IMG/VR virus record: IMGVR_UViG_3300017731_000054
Coordinates: 1-23,977 of that record
Reading direction: 5' to 3' (one strand)
Length of the DNA: 23,977 nucleotides
Source of the DNA: a virus
Part shown: piece by piece, positions 17,335 to 23,445 of the stretch
Layout: every line of letters starts with the position of its first letter
Position numbering within the stretch: position 1 is the stretch's first letter
Notes under the pieces: generated by a model
What the model was told of the DNA's origin: nothing
Seen by the model: the letters and a program-made list of their open reading frames with translations, nothing else
Databases searched by the model: none
Program-made: the position numbers and the translations under genes

Positions 17335-18544
17335 TATTTTCCTCTTCTTCAGGTCGTCCACCTTCAGATGGATTCGCTGCTGAGCCTGCTATATTTGCAG
17401 GCACTCTTAAGTCGTCATGCCCTTCTAACGGCTCCATTCTCATTGCTTCTCTGACTTCGTTTGGCGTCATAATTCCAGTATTAACTAAAGTACTGTAATA
17501 TGCTGCCGAGTCTTTCAGTTCGGGCTGTAAAGCAGGTATATTGCTTACATCTTCTGAAAGGTCGAATCCAAAGAAACGCTCAAATGCAAAGTTTATCTTT
17601 CTTACTATAGGTAGTACTGTTTCTAAATAGTACAATCTATGGTTGGGTCTAATATTTGCATTGTTCCCACTATCCAATAGCAATGGCGGTACGCCTATTG
17701 CTTGTAGTATAATCTTTTCGTTTGCCTCAATAGCTGCTTGGAAGTCTAGATCTTTAAAATTAACCTCCGTTAAGTTATCTATTTCTAAACCACCATCTAA
17801 AATTAGAGGTCGTCTCCCTCCTGTGCTCGGGTTGTAACGGGCTCTCCAAGCAGCTAGCATACGTTCTTTTATCTTTTCACTAAGTGTATTAGGACTTTTT
17901 AGTACTAATCCTGGGACAGCTCCATTTTTAAAAAAGTTGTCCTGAAAGTTTCTCATACTTGCTAAAAGCTGCATGGTTCTATATGCAGGTTTTAGTCTTG
18001 GAACTCCTCTATAAATAGAGTTAAATGAGTTTTCCTTAATATGTACAATTTCACTTGGTGAGTAATCGATAATTCCGTCATACGTATACTTGCTTATATA
18101 TGTCTGTTCGTCTGTTTCAATTGTAACGTTTTCAGCAGGTAAGTGATACATGCCGCTCCCGTCAAAATAAATAAATATGTTTCCATCAATCAATAAATCA
18201 ATTATCAGATTTCTTTTAAATGTATTTATGTCTTGGAATGGATTTGGTTGCACATTTAGTAAGTTATTAACAGTAACTTTTCTAATGTTTTTAATTACTG
18301 GAGTTAGTCCTGACACTTTAGGTCCGACATCCATTGGGATTTCAGCAACGTCATCTACAACAATATTTACTGCACGGTTTACAACTTCTAGCTTTTCATA
18401 AGCGTCACGATATCTAGTAACTACTTCTCTAGATTCGACTGTTAAACCTTCCTCTCTACCAATCAGGTATTGAGCAGGATTAATCTTTTCGTCGTCGCTA
18501 TAGATATTTGTTTGTCTACCTAGTATTCGGTCATACCATGCCAT
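17324..18544 (-). CDS. Portal protein (HK97 gp3-like)
   Basis: A 406-residue portal protein, the twelve-subunit ring through which DNA enters and leaves the head and on which terminase docks. The start MAWYDRILGR is typical. The block VVNRAVNIVVDDVAEIPMDV (about 54-73), the segment NPFQDINTFKRNLIIDLLIDG, the central VPRLKPAYRTMQLLASMRNF and GAVPGLVLKSPNTLSEK, and AIGVPPLLLDSGNNAN (285-300) are all portal-family features. Length is close to the HK97 portal (about 424). The start overlaps the HNH gene by 14 bases and the end overlaps the next small gene by 11. The C-terminal tail is acidic (EEEENNGE), which is common for portals. Confidence 0.93.
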   Translation of the reverse strand: MAWYDRILGRQTNIYSDDEKINPAQYLIGREEGLTVESREVVTRYRDAYEKLEVVNRAVNIVVDDVAEIPMDVGPKVSGLTPVIKNIRKVTVNNLLNVQPNPFQDINTFKRNLIIDLLIDGNIFIYFDGSGMYHLPAENVTIETDEQTYISKYTYDGIIDYSPSEIVHIKENSFNSIYRGVPRLKPAYRTMQLLASMRNFQDNFFKNGAVPGLVLKSPNTLSEKIKERMLAAWRARYNPSTGGRRPLILDGGLEIDNLTEVNFKDLDFQAAIEANEKIILQAIGVPPLLLDSGNNANIRPNHRLYYLETVLPIVRKINFAFERFFGFDLSEDVSNIPALQPELKDSAAYYSTLVNTGIMTPNEVREAMRMEPLEGHDDLRVPANIAGSAANPSEGGRPEEEENNGE

Positions 18545-18902
18545 GTTTTTCTCTTTGTTTTAGTACCCAACGTTGTTGTTTTTGGGCTGTGAATAATTTG
18601 GGTCGTTTTCCATAAATGGAATGTAATCTTAAATGATGATTATGACAAAGAGTTACAGCCTCTTCGTATAGTTCTGCGATATGCTGCTCTATAAACGTAT
18701 CTCTAACTTCCATTATTTCTTCAGCGCTATCAATATTCAATTTGTTCTCTCTTAGCCACTTGTCTAGTAGTTCCGTCATTCCGTAGAAGTGATGAAAGTC
18801 CAGATTTTCCGTACTTCCGCAAATTTCACACTCCGTTCCCTTATCGTACTTTGACTTTGCTTTGTCTCTAACGTATTTGACTAAGTCTCGCTTAAGATTC
18901 AT
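18531..18902 (-). CDS. HNH endonuclease (packaging-associated)
   Basis: A 123-residue HNH nuclease. CEICG (Cys-x2-Cys) near residue 25 and the downstream LCHNHHLRLH supply the structural and metal ligands, and LDFHHFYG holds the catalytic His pair. It lies between large terminase and portal and is the first gene after a strong promoter. Small HNH proteins in this position (as HK97 gp74) are needed in some phages for specific genome cutting by the terminase. A free-standing homing nuclease is the alternative, but its conserved slot next to terL favours packaging. The start at 18902 has a weak SD (AAGAG) in a leader of about 14 bases; the 3' end overlaps the portal. Confidence 0.88.
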   Translation of the reverse strand: MNLKRDLVKYVRDKAKSKYDKGTECEICGSTENLDFHHFYGMTELLDKWLRENKLNIDSAEEIMEVRDTFIEQHIAELYEEAVTLCHNHHLRLHSIYGKRPKLFTAQKQQRWVLKQREKHGMV

Positions 18903-18922
18903 TTATTTTTCTCTTATCTTGT

Positions 18923-18951
18923 ATTATACTAAAATACCACGAAAAAGTCAA
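18923..18951 (-). promoter_or_regulatory. Near-consensus sigma70 promoter for the head genes (P1)
   Basis: In the 77-base gap after large terminase the minus strand has TTGACT (18951-18946), exactly 17 bases, then TATAAT (18928-18923). The start of transcription is expected near 18916, giving a leader of about 14 bases before the HNH start. It matches the second promoter (P2) at many positions beyond the two hexamers. Host sigma70 RNA polymerase should use it without a phage activator. Confidence 0.88.
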
Positions 18952-18966
18952 GAAACATTTTTTCGT
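18939..18966. repeat. Inverted repeat overlapping the -35 box of P1 (possible operator)
   Basis: ACGAAAAA (18939-18946) is repeated inverted as TTTTTCGT (18959-18966), perfect over eight bases, with a 12-base centre that contains the -35 hexamer. A CC/GG pair beyond a one-base bulge would extend it. It could be a repressor site, or a weak hairpin ending transcripts from large terminase. P2 has no equivalent repeat, so any control would be specific to P1. Confidence 0.45.
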
Positions 18967-18979
18967 AGGTCTGGTTAAT

Positions 18980-20284
18980 TTAAAAAGTTGTTGCAGAAGT
19001 CTCGAAAGTATACAGCGCATATCTGAGAGCATCTGACATATGAGAGAATCTATCGTGTTTTGGTTTTTCTTTCATAAGATTCGGATTTGGGTCCCATTGA
19101 TACTGGTCTAAACACTCGAGAGTGTGAGTGCATCTCTGATCCACTATAAGCTTATTATTGTCAACTATGCTTGCTACTTCTCCGATTCCATCAAGAACAG
19201 ATTTTTTAGCGTTTATAGTAGTTACATCATAATTCTGAGCAAAGTCAAATCGTGTTTGTTGTGCAGCTGAGTCAATGTAGATCCAATCTATGTCATGTTT
19301 GTCTTGGAGTGCCCGTATTTGTAGTGCGTGTTGTTCTGTAGTACGCTCTGAATCTAAGTACTCATCTAATACATAGAAGTTGCCTGAGTCCCAATCGTAT
19401 GCAATAACGCATAAAGCTGTTGGGTCTTTGTACCCCACATCCAGTCCTGCAATGACATCCATTTTACTTGTGTCTAATTCTGATAAGTCAGCTACACACT
19501 TCTCGTAATCAAATGCCCATATTTGTCCTGCATAAGTATTAAAGTCAGCCATGTATTCCTGAGCAAACTCTGCTCCTGACATAGATTTTTTAGCTTCTAT
19601 AATGTCTTCTTCACTAAAACGTGGGTTCTCGTGGTAAGTGGCTCGTATTGAGCACCACTCTGCAAATTCATCTGAGAATCCACGATAAAAGAAATCAGCA
19701 AACCAGTTGTTTCTACCACGAGGTGTAGATATAAATATTGCTTTACTATTATCTTTATCAAGTGTAGGACGTAATGCTACATTAAAAGCATCTCTACCGT
19801 CTACAAGTGCTGCTTCGTCAAAGATAATTAAATCGTATGATCTACCAACACAAGAGTCCACTTGATTGATTGATCCCATACGAACTGTAGAACCATTTGA
19901 TAGTTCTATAACTCTATCTTTTGCATTGTCTTTTGTAACTTCTAGATCGAAGTGTCTGATAAGTTGTCTCTGTAAATCAAATGATATTTGAGATAGAGAG
20001 TAATTAGGTGACATAATTAATATGTGAGTATTTGGGACAAGTGCTGTGAGTTGCCCAATTATGTTTGAAATGTATGTTTTCCCCTGACGTCTTGATACTG
20101 CTCCGCATACAAAACGATATTTGGGATTGTTGACTGCATTGATTATTGCAAGTTGTGATGCGATAGGAGTAACCCCCAGTAGTTCCATATATGGCTCTAT
20201 CGGAAGTTTGATAAACCTATCTTCTGATGTGTAAGAGGTTAACTCTGTACCCTCTATGTCTTTACGACTGATTTCTAAAGTCAA
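18980..20284 (-). CDS. terL: Terminase large subunit
   Basis: A 434-residue packaging motor and nuclease. The ATPase has Walker A at 61-70 (GAVSRRQGKT), Walker B at 152-157 (LIIFDE, Asp156-Glu157) and the coupling motif STPRG (186-190). The RNase H-like nuclease has Asp282 in GLDVGYKDP, Asp338 in YIDSAAQ and Asp418 in HMSDALRYAL. All expected active-site acids are present. The frame closes with TAA at 20299-20297, and the only start upstream of the ATPase core is TTG at 20284, which overlaps the TGA of the preceding gene (TTGA) and has no SD. Translation is therefore probably by re-initiation. The next Met is residue 33. A stop is followed by the promoter P1 region. Confidence 0.93.
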   Translation of the reverse strand: MTLEISRKDIEGTELTSYTSEDRFIKLPIEPYMELLGVTPIASQLAIINAVNNPKYRFVCGAVSRRQGKTYISNIIGQLTALVPNTHILIMSPNYSLSQISFDLQRQLIRHFDLEVTKDNAKDRVIELSNGSTVRMGSINQVDSCVGRSYDLIIFDEAALVDGRDAFNVALRPTLDKDNSKAIFISTPRGRNNWFADFFYRGFSDEFAEWCSIRATYHENPRFSEEDIIEAKKSMSGAEFAQEYMADFNTYAGQIWAFDYEKCVADLSELDTSKMDVIAGLDVGYKDPTALCVIAYDWDSGNFYVLDEYLDSERTTEQHALQIRALQDKHDIDWIYIDSAAQQTRFDFAQNYDVTTINAKKSVLDGIGEVASIVDNNKLIVDQRCTHTLECLDQYQWDPNPNLMKEKPKHDRFSHMSDALRYALYTFETSATTF

Positions 20285-20508
20285 TGTACTGTTTTGTTAT
20301 CTGATGAATGAATAATTTGATGTGATTGAGCAAGGTGGTAAAGATATAAAAAGCCACCACAGAGTGATGCCATCTGTAAGTTATCAGCGTTGAGCTGACC
20401 AGTCTTAGATGCTTCTTTGTCTACTTTATCTAATACTTGAGTTGCTGCATCTGAAAGATTCCTCAGCCAGCTCTCATCTAAATATCTTAAATCTATATCT
20501 TCTACCAT
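20281..20508 (-). CDS. Unknown 75-residue protein upstream of large terminase
   Basis: I do not recognise this protein. It is acidic and helical in its first half (MVEDIDLRYLDESWLRNLSDAAT) and has a hydrophobic centre (MASLCGGFLYLYHLAQSH). It sits just before terL, where a small terminase subunit is often found, but it is short for one and shows no helix-turn-helix I can identify. It overlaps the preceding basic-protein gene by seven bases and the terminase TTG by four. There is no clear SD, so translation is probably coupled on both sides. Confidence 0.6.
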   Translation of the reverse strand: MVEDIDLRYLDESWLRNLSDAATQVLDKVDKEASKTGQLNADNLQMASLCGGFLYLYHLAQSHQIIHSSDNKTVH

Positions 20509-20807
20509 TTTACTTTATTTGCCCAATATGCTGCGGACATTTTTCCTTTTTTAATATTCCTACGATGTCTTGCTTTGAATGAAGCACGTTTCTTCCTCAT
20601 TTTAGCTGACTCGCCTGTTTTCCTTTTGCCCGCTGTTTTTGCTCCCTGTTGCCCAAATCTAATAGTTTTAACTTTCTTTCCTGATTTCGCTACTACTATG
20701 TGGGACTTCTTTCTATGTTTTGGAGTACGTTTTGGTTTATTATAACCTGAAACTCCTGCTCTCTTAAGTCTAGAGTCTTTTTTTCGCCCTCGTTTCCTTA
20801 CCGCCAT
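20502..20807 (-). CDS. Highly basic small protein 5 (101 residues)
   Basis: 39 of 101 residues are Lys or Arg and only two are acidic. The middle, AGVSGYNKPKRTPKHRKKSH then VKTIRFGQQG, and the ending FKARHRRNIKKGKMSAAYWANKVKW look like a conserved domain, one I associate with small basic proteins of unknown function that recur in phages; no function is established. The SD is excellent (AAGGAGATAACTATG) and lies within the last Arg codons of the previous gene. Role in DNA binding or condensation is inferred from charge and from its place in a run of five such genes. Confidence 0.75.
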   Translation of the reverse strand: MAVRKRGRKKDSRLKRAGVSGYNKPKRTPKHRKKSHIVVAKSGKKVKTIRFGQQGAKTAGKRKTGESAKMRKKRASFKARHRRNIKKGKMSAAYWANKVKW

Positions 20808-20809
20808 AG

Positions 20810-21106
20810 TTATCTCCTTCTACGACGTGTAGTTTTACGTTTACGTCGTCCTCTTTTTGCTATAGTTTTTACATAAGTGGGTTTACCACCTACTCCCTGT
20901 CGTTTTGAGCGCTTACGTCTTACTGCTGATGTTCTTTGACTTTTGCTCATTCTTGCAGCTTTAGCTGCTGGTACACACTTGGGGTATCCTTTCTTTCCCT
21001 TTTTGGCTTTCTTTCTGCCACACTTTTTGTAGCCTCCACCCTTCTTAGGTCGAGAAATGTCTACCCAGTTCTGTTTAAACCATTTGCCTAAACCACCCCT
21101 AGCCAC
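20810..21106 (-). CDS. Highly basic small protein 4 (98 residues, GTG start)
   Basis: 40 of 98 residues are Lys or Arg, one is acidic, and the protein ends in five arginines. The N-terminal motif GLGKWFKQNWVDISRPKKGG followed by YKKCGRKK and GYPKCVPAAKA, with two cysteines that could be a metal or disulfide pair, is one I associate with a small family seen in marine phages and large algal viruses, of unknown function. GTG at 21106 is the start; it overlaps the previous stop by eight bases. A GGAGG lies 11 bases upstream, longer than ideal. Nucleic-acid binding is likely from charge alone. Confidence 0.75.
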   Translation of the reverse strand: MARGGLGKWFKQNWVDISRPKKGGGYKKCGRKKAKKGKKGYPKCVPAAKAARMSKSQRTSAVRRKRSKRQGVGGKPTYVKTIAKRGRRKRKTTRRRRR

Positions 21107-21284
21107 GACGGTACTTCCCTCCTGCTTTCTTATATTGTCTCACTAAGTAAGCATTTGCATATGCACTAGGGTATACAGCAAACTTTCTCTTAGTCTTTGC
21201 TTTAACTCTAGCATATAGCTTTTTATTAGTAGGTACGTTTCGTTTCTTGGCTGAGGTTTTTCGTTTACGCCTCTTAACAGCCAT
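21099..21284 (-). CDS. Highly basic small protein 3 (61 residues)
   Basis: 23 of 61 residues are Lys or Arg and none is acidic. Its C-terminal half, KFAVYPSAYANAYLVRQYKK then GGKYRRG, carries the YPSAYANA motif that I associate with small conserved proteins of phages and large eukaryotic viruses without known function. The N-terminus is a Lys/Arg run (VKRRKRKTSAKKR). ATG at 21284 overlaps the preceding AT-hook gene by 11 bases, with GAGG four bases upstream. The next gene starts inside its last codons. Confidence 0.72.
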   Translation of the reverse strand: MAVKRRKRKTSAKKRNVPTNKKLYARVKAKTKRKFAVYPSAYANAYLVRQYKKAGGKYRRG

Positions 21285-21381
21285 GGTGCCTCATACCCTT
21301 TTTCTTTTTACCCCCGCGCTTTTTACCACTTTTCTTAGGTCGTCCACGTTTACTTCCATAAGTTCCTTTACCACTTGGCAT
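21274..21381 (-). CDS. AT-hook mini-protein 2 (35 residues)
   Basis: ATG 21381 to TAA 21276-21274 encodes 35 residues starting MPSGKGTYGS. Residues 11-17, KRGRPKK, are a textbook AT-hook (Gly-Arg-Pro core with flanking basic residues), which binds the minor groove of AT-rich DNA. 14 of 35 residues are Lys or Arg and none is acidic. The SD AAAGGAG, six bases from the ATG, is among the strongest in the window, which argues that this very short frame is translated. It lies two bases after the stop of the preceding basic gene and overlaps the next by 11 bases. Confidence 0.68.
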   Translation of the reverse strand: MPSGKGTYGSKRGRPKKSGKKRGGKKKKGMRHHGC

Positions 21382-21383
21382 AA

Positions 21384-21536
21384 TTAACTCCTTTTGCCCA
21401 ATCTCTGAGCCCTGGACTTTTTGTACGTTTGGTACTTAGTCCTTCGTTTTGATGTTACCCTTGATTTTAAATACTTCTGATAAGCAGATCGTCCTTTCGT
21501 AGACCCACGAGTATTTCGTAACTTTTTTCTCGCCAC
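21384..21536 (-). CDS. Highly basic small protein 1 (50 residues, GTG start)
   Basis: GTG 21536 overlaps the TAG of the preceding gene by one base and opens a 50-residue frame, MARKKLRNTRGSTKG onward. Ten Lys and ten Arg with no acidic residue give 40% basic content; Tyr, Ser and Thr make up much of the rest, as in protamine-like proteins. The upstream GAAGGG is close to the start, so coupling to the previous gene is probable. I do not recognise a family. It is the first of five consecutive basic genes. Confidence 0.62.
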   Translation of the reverse strand: MARKKLRNTRGSTKGRSAYQKYLKSRVTSKRRTKYQTYKKSRAQRLGKRS

Positions 21537-21802
21537 TACCCTTCTGTTAAGACTGGCGTTCCGAGTATTTCTGCATGTGCAGCAAATATTTGATCAGTAT
21601 TTCCTTTTTTAAGAATTATTGTTTCTCCACCTGCTAGTGAGCAAGTTCCTAACGTGGCGTCTGCCGCATTAGCAACAGTAACTAGTCTAACTGTAGTACC
21701 TGAATTAACAAGTCTTACATTGACAGATCCATCAAATGTAGATGCAGCACCAACACTAGTTCCACACGCAACTTGTGTTCCGAGCAATTTTATAGCTCCC
21801 AT
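21536..21802 (-). CDS. Small beta-rich protein, candidate head decoration protein
   Basis: An 88-residue neutral protein rich in Val, Thr, Ala and Gly, with alternating patterns such as GSVNVRLVNSGTTVRLVTV (27-45) and a Gly-Gly turn before ETIILKKGNTDQIFA. This resembles small beta-barrel or beta-sandwich virion proteins of phages, and position near packaging and head genes fits. Its strong SD AAGGAG (six-base gap) suggests good expression. ATG 21802 follows the previous stop directly (TAAATG). A decoration role is inference; other structural roles are equally possible. Confidence 0.55.
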   Translation of the reverse strand: MGAIKLLGTQVACGTSVGAASTFDGSVNVRLVNSGTTVRLVTVANAADATLGTCSLAGGETIILKKGNTDQIFAAHAEILGTPVLTEG

Positions 21803-21976
21803 TTACTTCTCCTTTGCGTCATCTGACGCCTTCTCCTGTGCTTCTGCTTTAACTTCTGCAAAGGTTTTTGATTTTTGTTTAGCGGCAATCATTTTGTCTT
21901 GAATATCTACTGTGCCGTCCCAGTTTTTGTCTGAACCGTTTATAATATTCCAAGCTTTTTTAAACCACTTAGTCAT
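21803..21976 (-). CDS. Small EF-hand-like protein (57 residues)
   Basis: ATG 21976 (GAGG just upstream) to TAA 21805-21803 gives 57 residues beginning MTKWFKKAWNIINGSD. Residues 16-27, DKNWDGTVDIQD, are a canonical calcium-binding EF-hand loop: Asp, Asn and Asp at positions 1, 3 and 5, Gly at 6, a hydrophobic residue at 8, Asp at 9 and Asp at 12. Position 12 is Asp rather than the commoner Glu, as in dockerin-type loops. The rest is a Lys/Ala/Glu helix. It overlaps the preceding gene by eight bases. The single loop suggests pairing by dimerisation or a calcium-stabilised virion contact; both are inference. Confidence 0.62.
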   Translation of the reverse strand: MTKWFKKAWNIINGSDKNWDGTVDIQDKMIAAKQKSKTFAEVKAEAQEKASDDAKEK

Positions 21977-22124
21977 TTTCCTCTAAAGCTTTTTCAGCTT
22001 CCTCTTTTGTTTTAAATTTATGCAATTTTCCCATAGCATCACGGTACTTCCATAACCCCCTACTTTCATATATTTCTATGCCAGGGGCTTCTGGAGTTGT
22101 TGACTCCTTTGCGGGCTTTGCCAT
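21969..22124 (-). CDS. Small unknown protein (51 residues)
   Basis: ATG 22124 to TAA 21971-21969 encodes 51 residues beginning MAKPAKESTTPEAPG. The core IEIYESRGLWKYRDAMGKLH followed by KFKTKEEAEKAL looks like a mini-domain of two strands and a helix, with a weak likeness to the small YegP-type repeat in which a strand pair is followed by a residue-sorting helix. Only a GAGA precedes the start. The 13-base spacing from iscU and the overlap with the EF-hand gene fit the same operon. Function unknown. Confidence 0.55.
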   Translation of the reverse strand: MAKPAKESTTPEAPGIEIYESRGLWKYRDAMGKLHKFKTKEEAEKALEEND

Positions 22125-22137
22125 TTTAGTCTCGTAA

Positions 22138-22551
22138 TCAACCATCACTACTCCTATAGTTATCTTTACGTCTATAGTCAGCTAGTGCTTTTGCTATAGA
22201 CTCCTCTGCTAAAACTGAGCAATGAAGCTTGATAGGTGGTAGAGACAATGCATTAGCTATATCTTTATTAGTGATGTCCTCCGCCTGTTCCAGTGTTTTG
22301 CCCGTTAGCATATCTATTAACTCACTTGAGCTGGCAATTGCCGAGCCACAGCCGTAAGTTTTAAATTTTATATCTGTTATTATGTTATCTGTAACTTGCA
22401 ATTGCAGTCGCATAACATCTCCACAAGCAGGAGCTCCAACCATTCCTGTTCCTATGTTAGGATCATTAGGGTCGAAGCGTCCAACATTGTGCGCTTCTGG
22501 ATTCTTTAGTACGTCTTCAAAACGTTTTACTACTTTATCCGAATAAGCCAT
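22138..22551 (-). CDS. iscU: Phage-encoded Fe-S cluster scaffold protein IscU
   Basis: A 137-residue, complete IscU (NifU N-terminal domain). It builds [2Fe-2S] and [4Fe-4S] clusters with sulfur from the desulfurase IscS and passes them on with the chaperones HscA/HscB. All landmarks are present: MAYSDKV start, GTGMVGAPACGDVM with Cys43 and Asp45, FKTYGCGSAIASSS with Cys68, the HscA-binding LPPIK (104-108), and HCSVLAE with His110 and Cys111. A seven-residue insertion (LKNPEAH, about 15-21) near the N-terminus and a short polar C-terminal tail differ from bacterial IscU. It starts directly after the stop of the barrel gene, with GGAG in that gene's last codons. No iscS, iscA or hscBA is nearby, so it must use host partners. 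Confidence 0.95.
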   Translation of the reverse strand: MAYSDKVVKRFEDVLKNPEAHNVGRFDPNDPNIGTGMVGAPACGDVMRLQLQVTDNIITDIKFKTYGCGSAIASSSELIDMLTGKTLEQAEDITNKDIANALSLPPIKLHCSVLAEESIAKALADYRRKDNYRSSDG

Positions 22552-23157
22552 TTAGAAGCTCCAACCAATAGTTAAAGCCGCATGATCCATAAATGTTCCA
22601 TGCCTTGCACCATCTAGTACCTGAAGACCTACCTTTGCTCCCATCCAGTCTTTAGATATTGTTAATTGTTTATAGTCAGTATCATCATAGTGTCTTCCAT
22701 ACTCTAAATTTACATCTAGTGCTTTTATGAAGCCAAGATCCATATCTACTGCTACAAAATCTTTGTCTGAGTCATCCATATCTACATAGTAAGATACACC
22801 AAAGTGTCCTACATTTGCTAATATGTACAGTTCTTCGTAAGAGTCTGAGCTTCCATCGTAGTTATATTGAATTACTCCAAGGTCTAATGCGATGCTATTT
22901 GAAACTGCGAGTGCTACTCCTCCGTAAAAATCATACTCAATGCTATCATCTCCACCAAAGTCTACCTGAGAAGCCCAAACTCCTCCGTATAAACCATTCT
23001 TTTCAACTTCTAGATGACCAGACACTGCTGCTCCTCCATTAGTTTGAGATACTCCTCTCCAAATATAGTCTGAAGAGTAATCAACTCCTCCACTCAACCC
23101 TGCAAAGGCTGGTAAAGTCATGAGTGATAGTAATATTGCTAATAATTTAGTTTTCAT
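22552..23157 (-). CDS. Outer-membrane beta-barrel protein, Gcw_chp (TIGR02001)-like
   Basis: A 201-residue secreted protein. Residues 1-19 are a signal peptide (MKTKLLAILLSLMTLPAFA, cut after AFA). The mature start GLSGGVDYSSDYIWRGVSQT and GLYGGVWASQVDF (about 56-68) are signatures of the proteobacterial Gcw_chp family of unknown function. Alternating strands with aromatic girdles continue to a C-terminal WSF; a terminal Phe is the usual barrel-assembly signal. It would sit in the host outer membrane. Good SD (AAGGA) before ATG 23157. It lies between the holin-like gene and iscU. Possible roles are altered permeability, receptor masking or superinfection exclusion, all inferred. Family known mainly from bacterial chromosomes, so recent capture from a host is plausible. 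Confidence 0.85.
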   Translation of the reverse strand: MKTKLLAILLSLMTLPAFAGLSGGVDYSSDYIWRGVSQTNGGAAVSGHLEVEKNGLYGGVWASQVDFGGDDSIEYDFYGGVALAVSNSIALDLGVIQYNYDGSSDSYEELYILANVGHFGVSYYVDMDDSDKDFVAVDMDLGFIKALDVNLEYGRHYDDTDYKQLTISKDWMGAKVGLQVLDGARHGTFMDHAALTIGWSF

Positions 23158-23172
23158 ATTTTTCCTTATCCG

Positions 23173-23403
23173 TTAGGTCATTGTATAAAAAGTAAAAACA
23201 ATAGTGGCAAGTCCTACGATTCCGCCTCCTGCAGCAGAAAAAAGAACTGTCTCCAGTCTGCTGACGGAGTCTTCTACTGCATCGAATCTTTTGCTCGCTC
23301 TGCCTTCCATGCCCTCTAATTGATTAAACACGGTTTTCCAGCGCTCTGCGCAAATAGCTTCGTGAGTTGTAAGTCTCCCCTCTATATCTTCGTTTTCGCT
23401 CAT
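23173..23403 (-). CDS. Small single-membrane-segment protein, holin/XhlA-like
   Basis: A 76-residue protein with an N-terminal acidic helix (MSENEDIEGRLTTHEAICAE), a coiled-coil-like middle (LEGMEGRASKRFDAVEDSVS) and one C-terminal membrane segment (VLFSAAGGGIVGLATIVFTFY, about 53-73). That plan matches small phage proteins of the haemolysin XhlA type that act with or as holins. No endolysin is next to it, so a lysis role is unproven, and a membrane anchor for another complex is possible. ATG 23403 has AGGA seven bases upstream. First gene after promoter P2. Confidence 0.6.
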   Translation of the reverse strand: MSENEDIEGRLTTHEAICAERWKTVFNQLEGMEGRASKRFDAVEDSVSRLETVLFSAAGGGIVGLATIVFTFYTMT

Positions 23404-23423
23404 TATCTATTCCTAGTTGCTTT

Positions 23424-23437
23424 GAATTTAAAAATTC
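23424..23437. repeat. AT-rich palindrome at the expected P2 start site
   Basis: GAATTT, two bases, AAATTC: a perfect six-base inverted repeat centred just downstream of the predicted start of transcription at P2. It could be an operator half-site pair or a small 5' hairpin, or chance in very AT-rich DNA. Confidence 0.3.
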
Positions 23438-23445
23438 TATAGTGT

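Noticed and set aside
17335-17361. Longer N-terminus of the HNH-repeat-like protein
   Set aside because: The nine extra codons lie inside the portal gene and lack an SD, while ATG 17334 has GAGG at a good distance.
20281-20508. Small terminase subunit
   Set aside because: Position fits, but the protein is short, has no recognisable DNA-binding helix-turn-helix and a hydrophobic centre; left as unknown.
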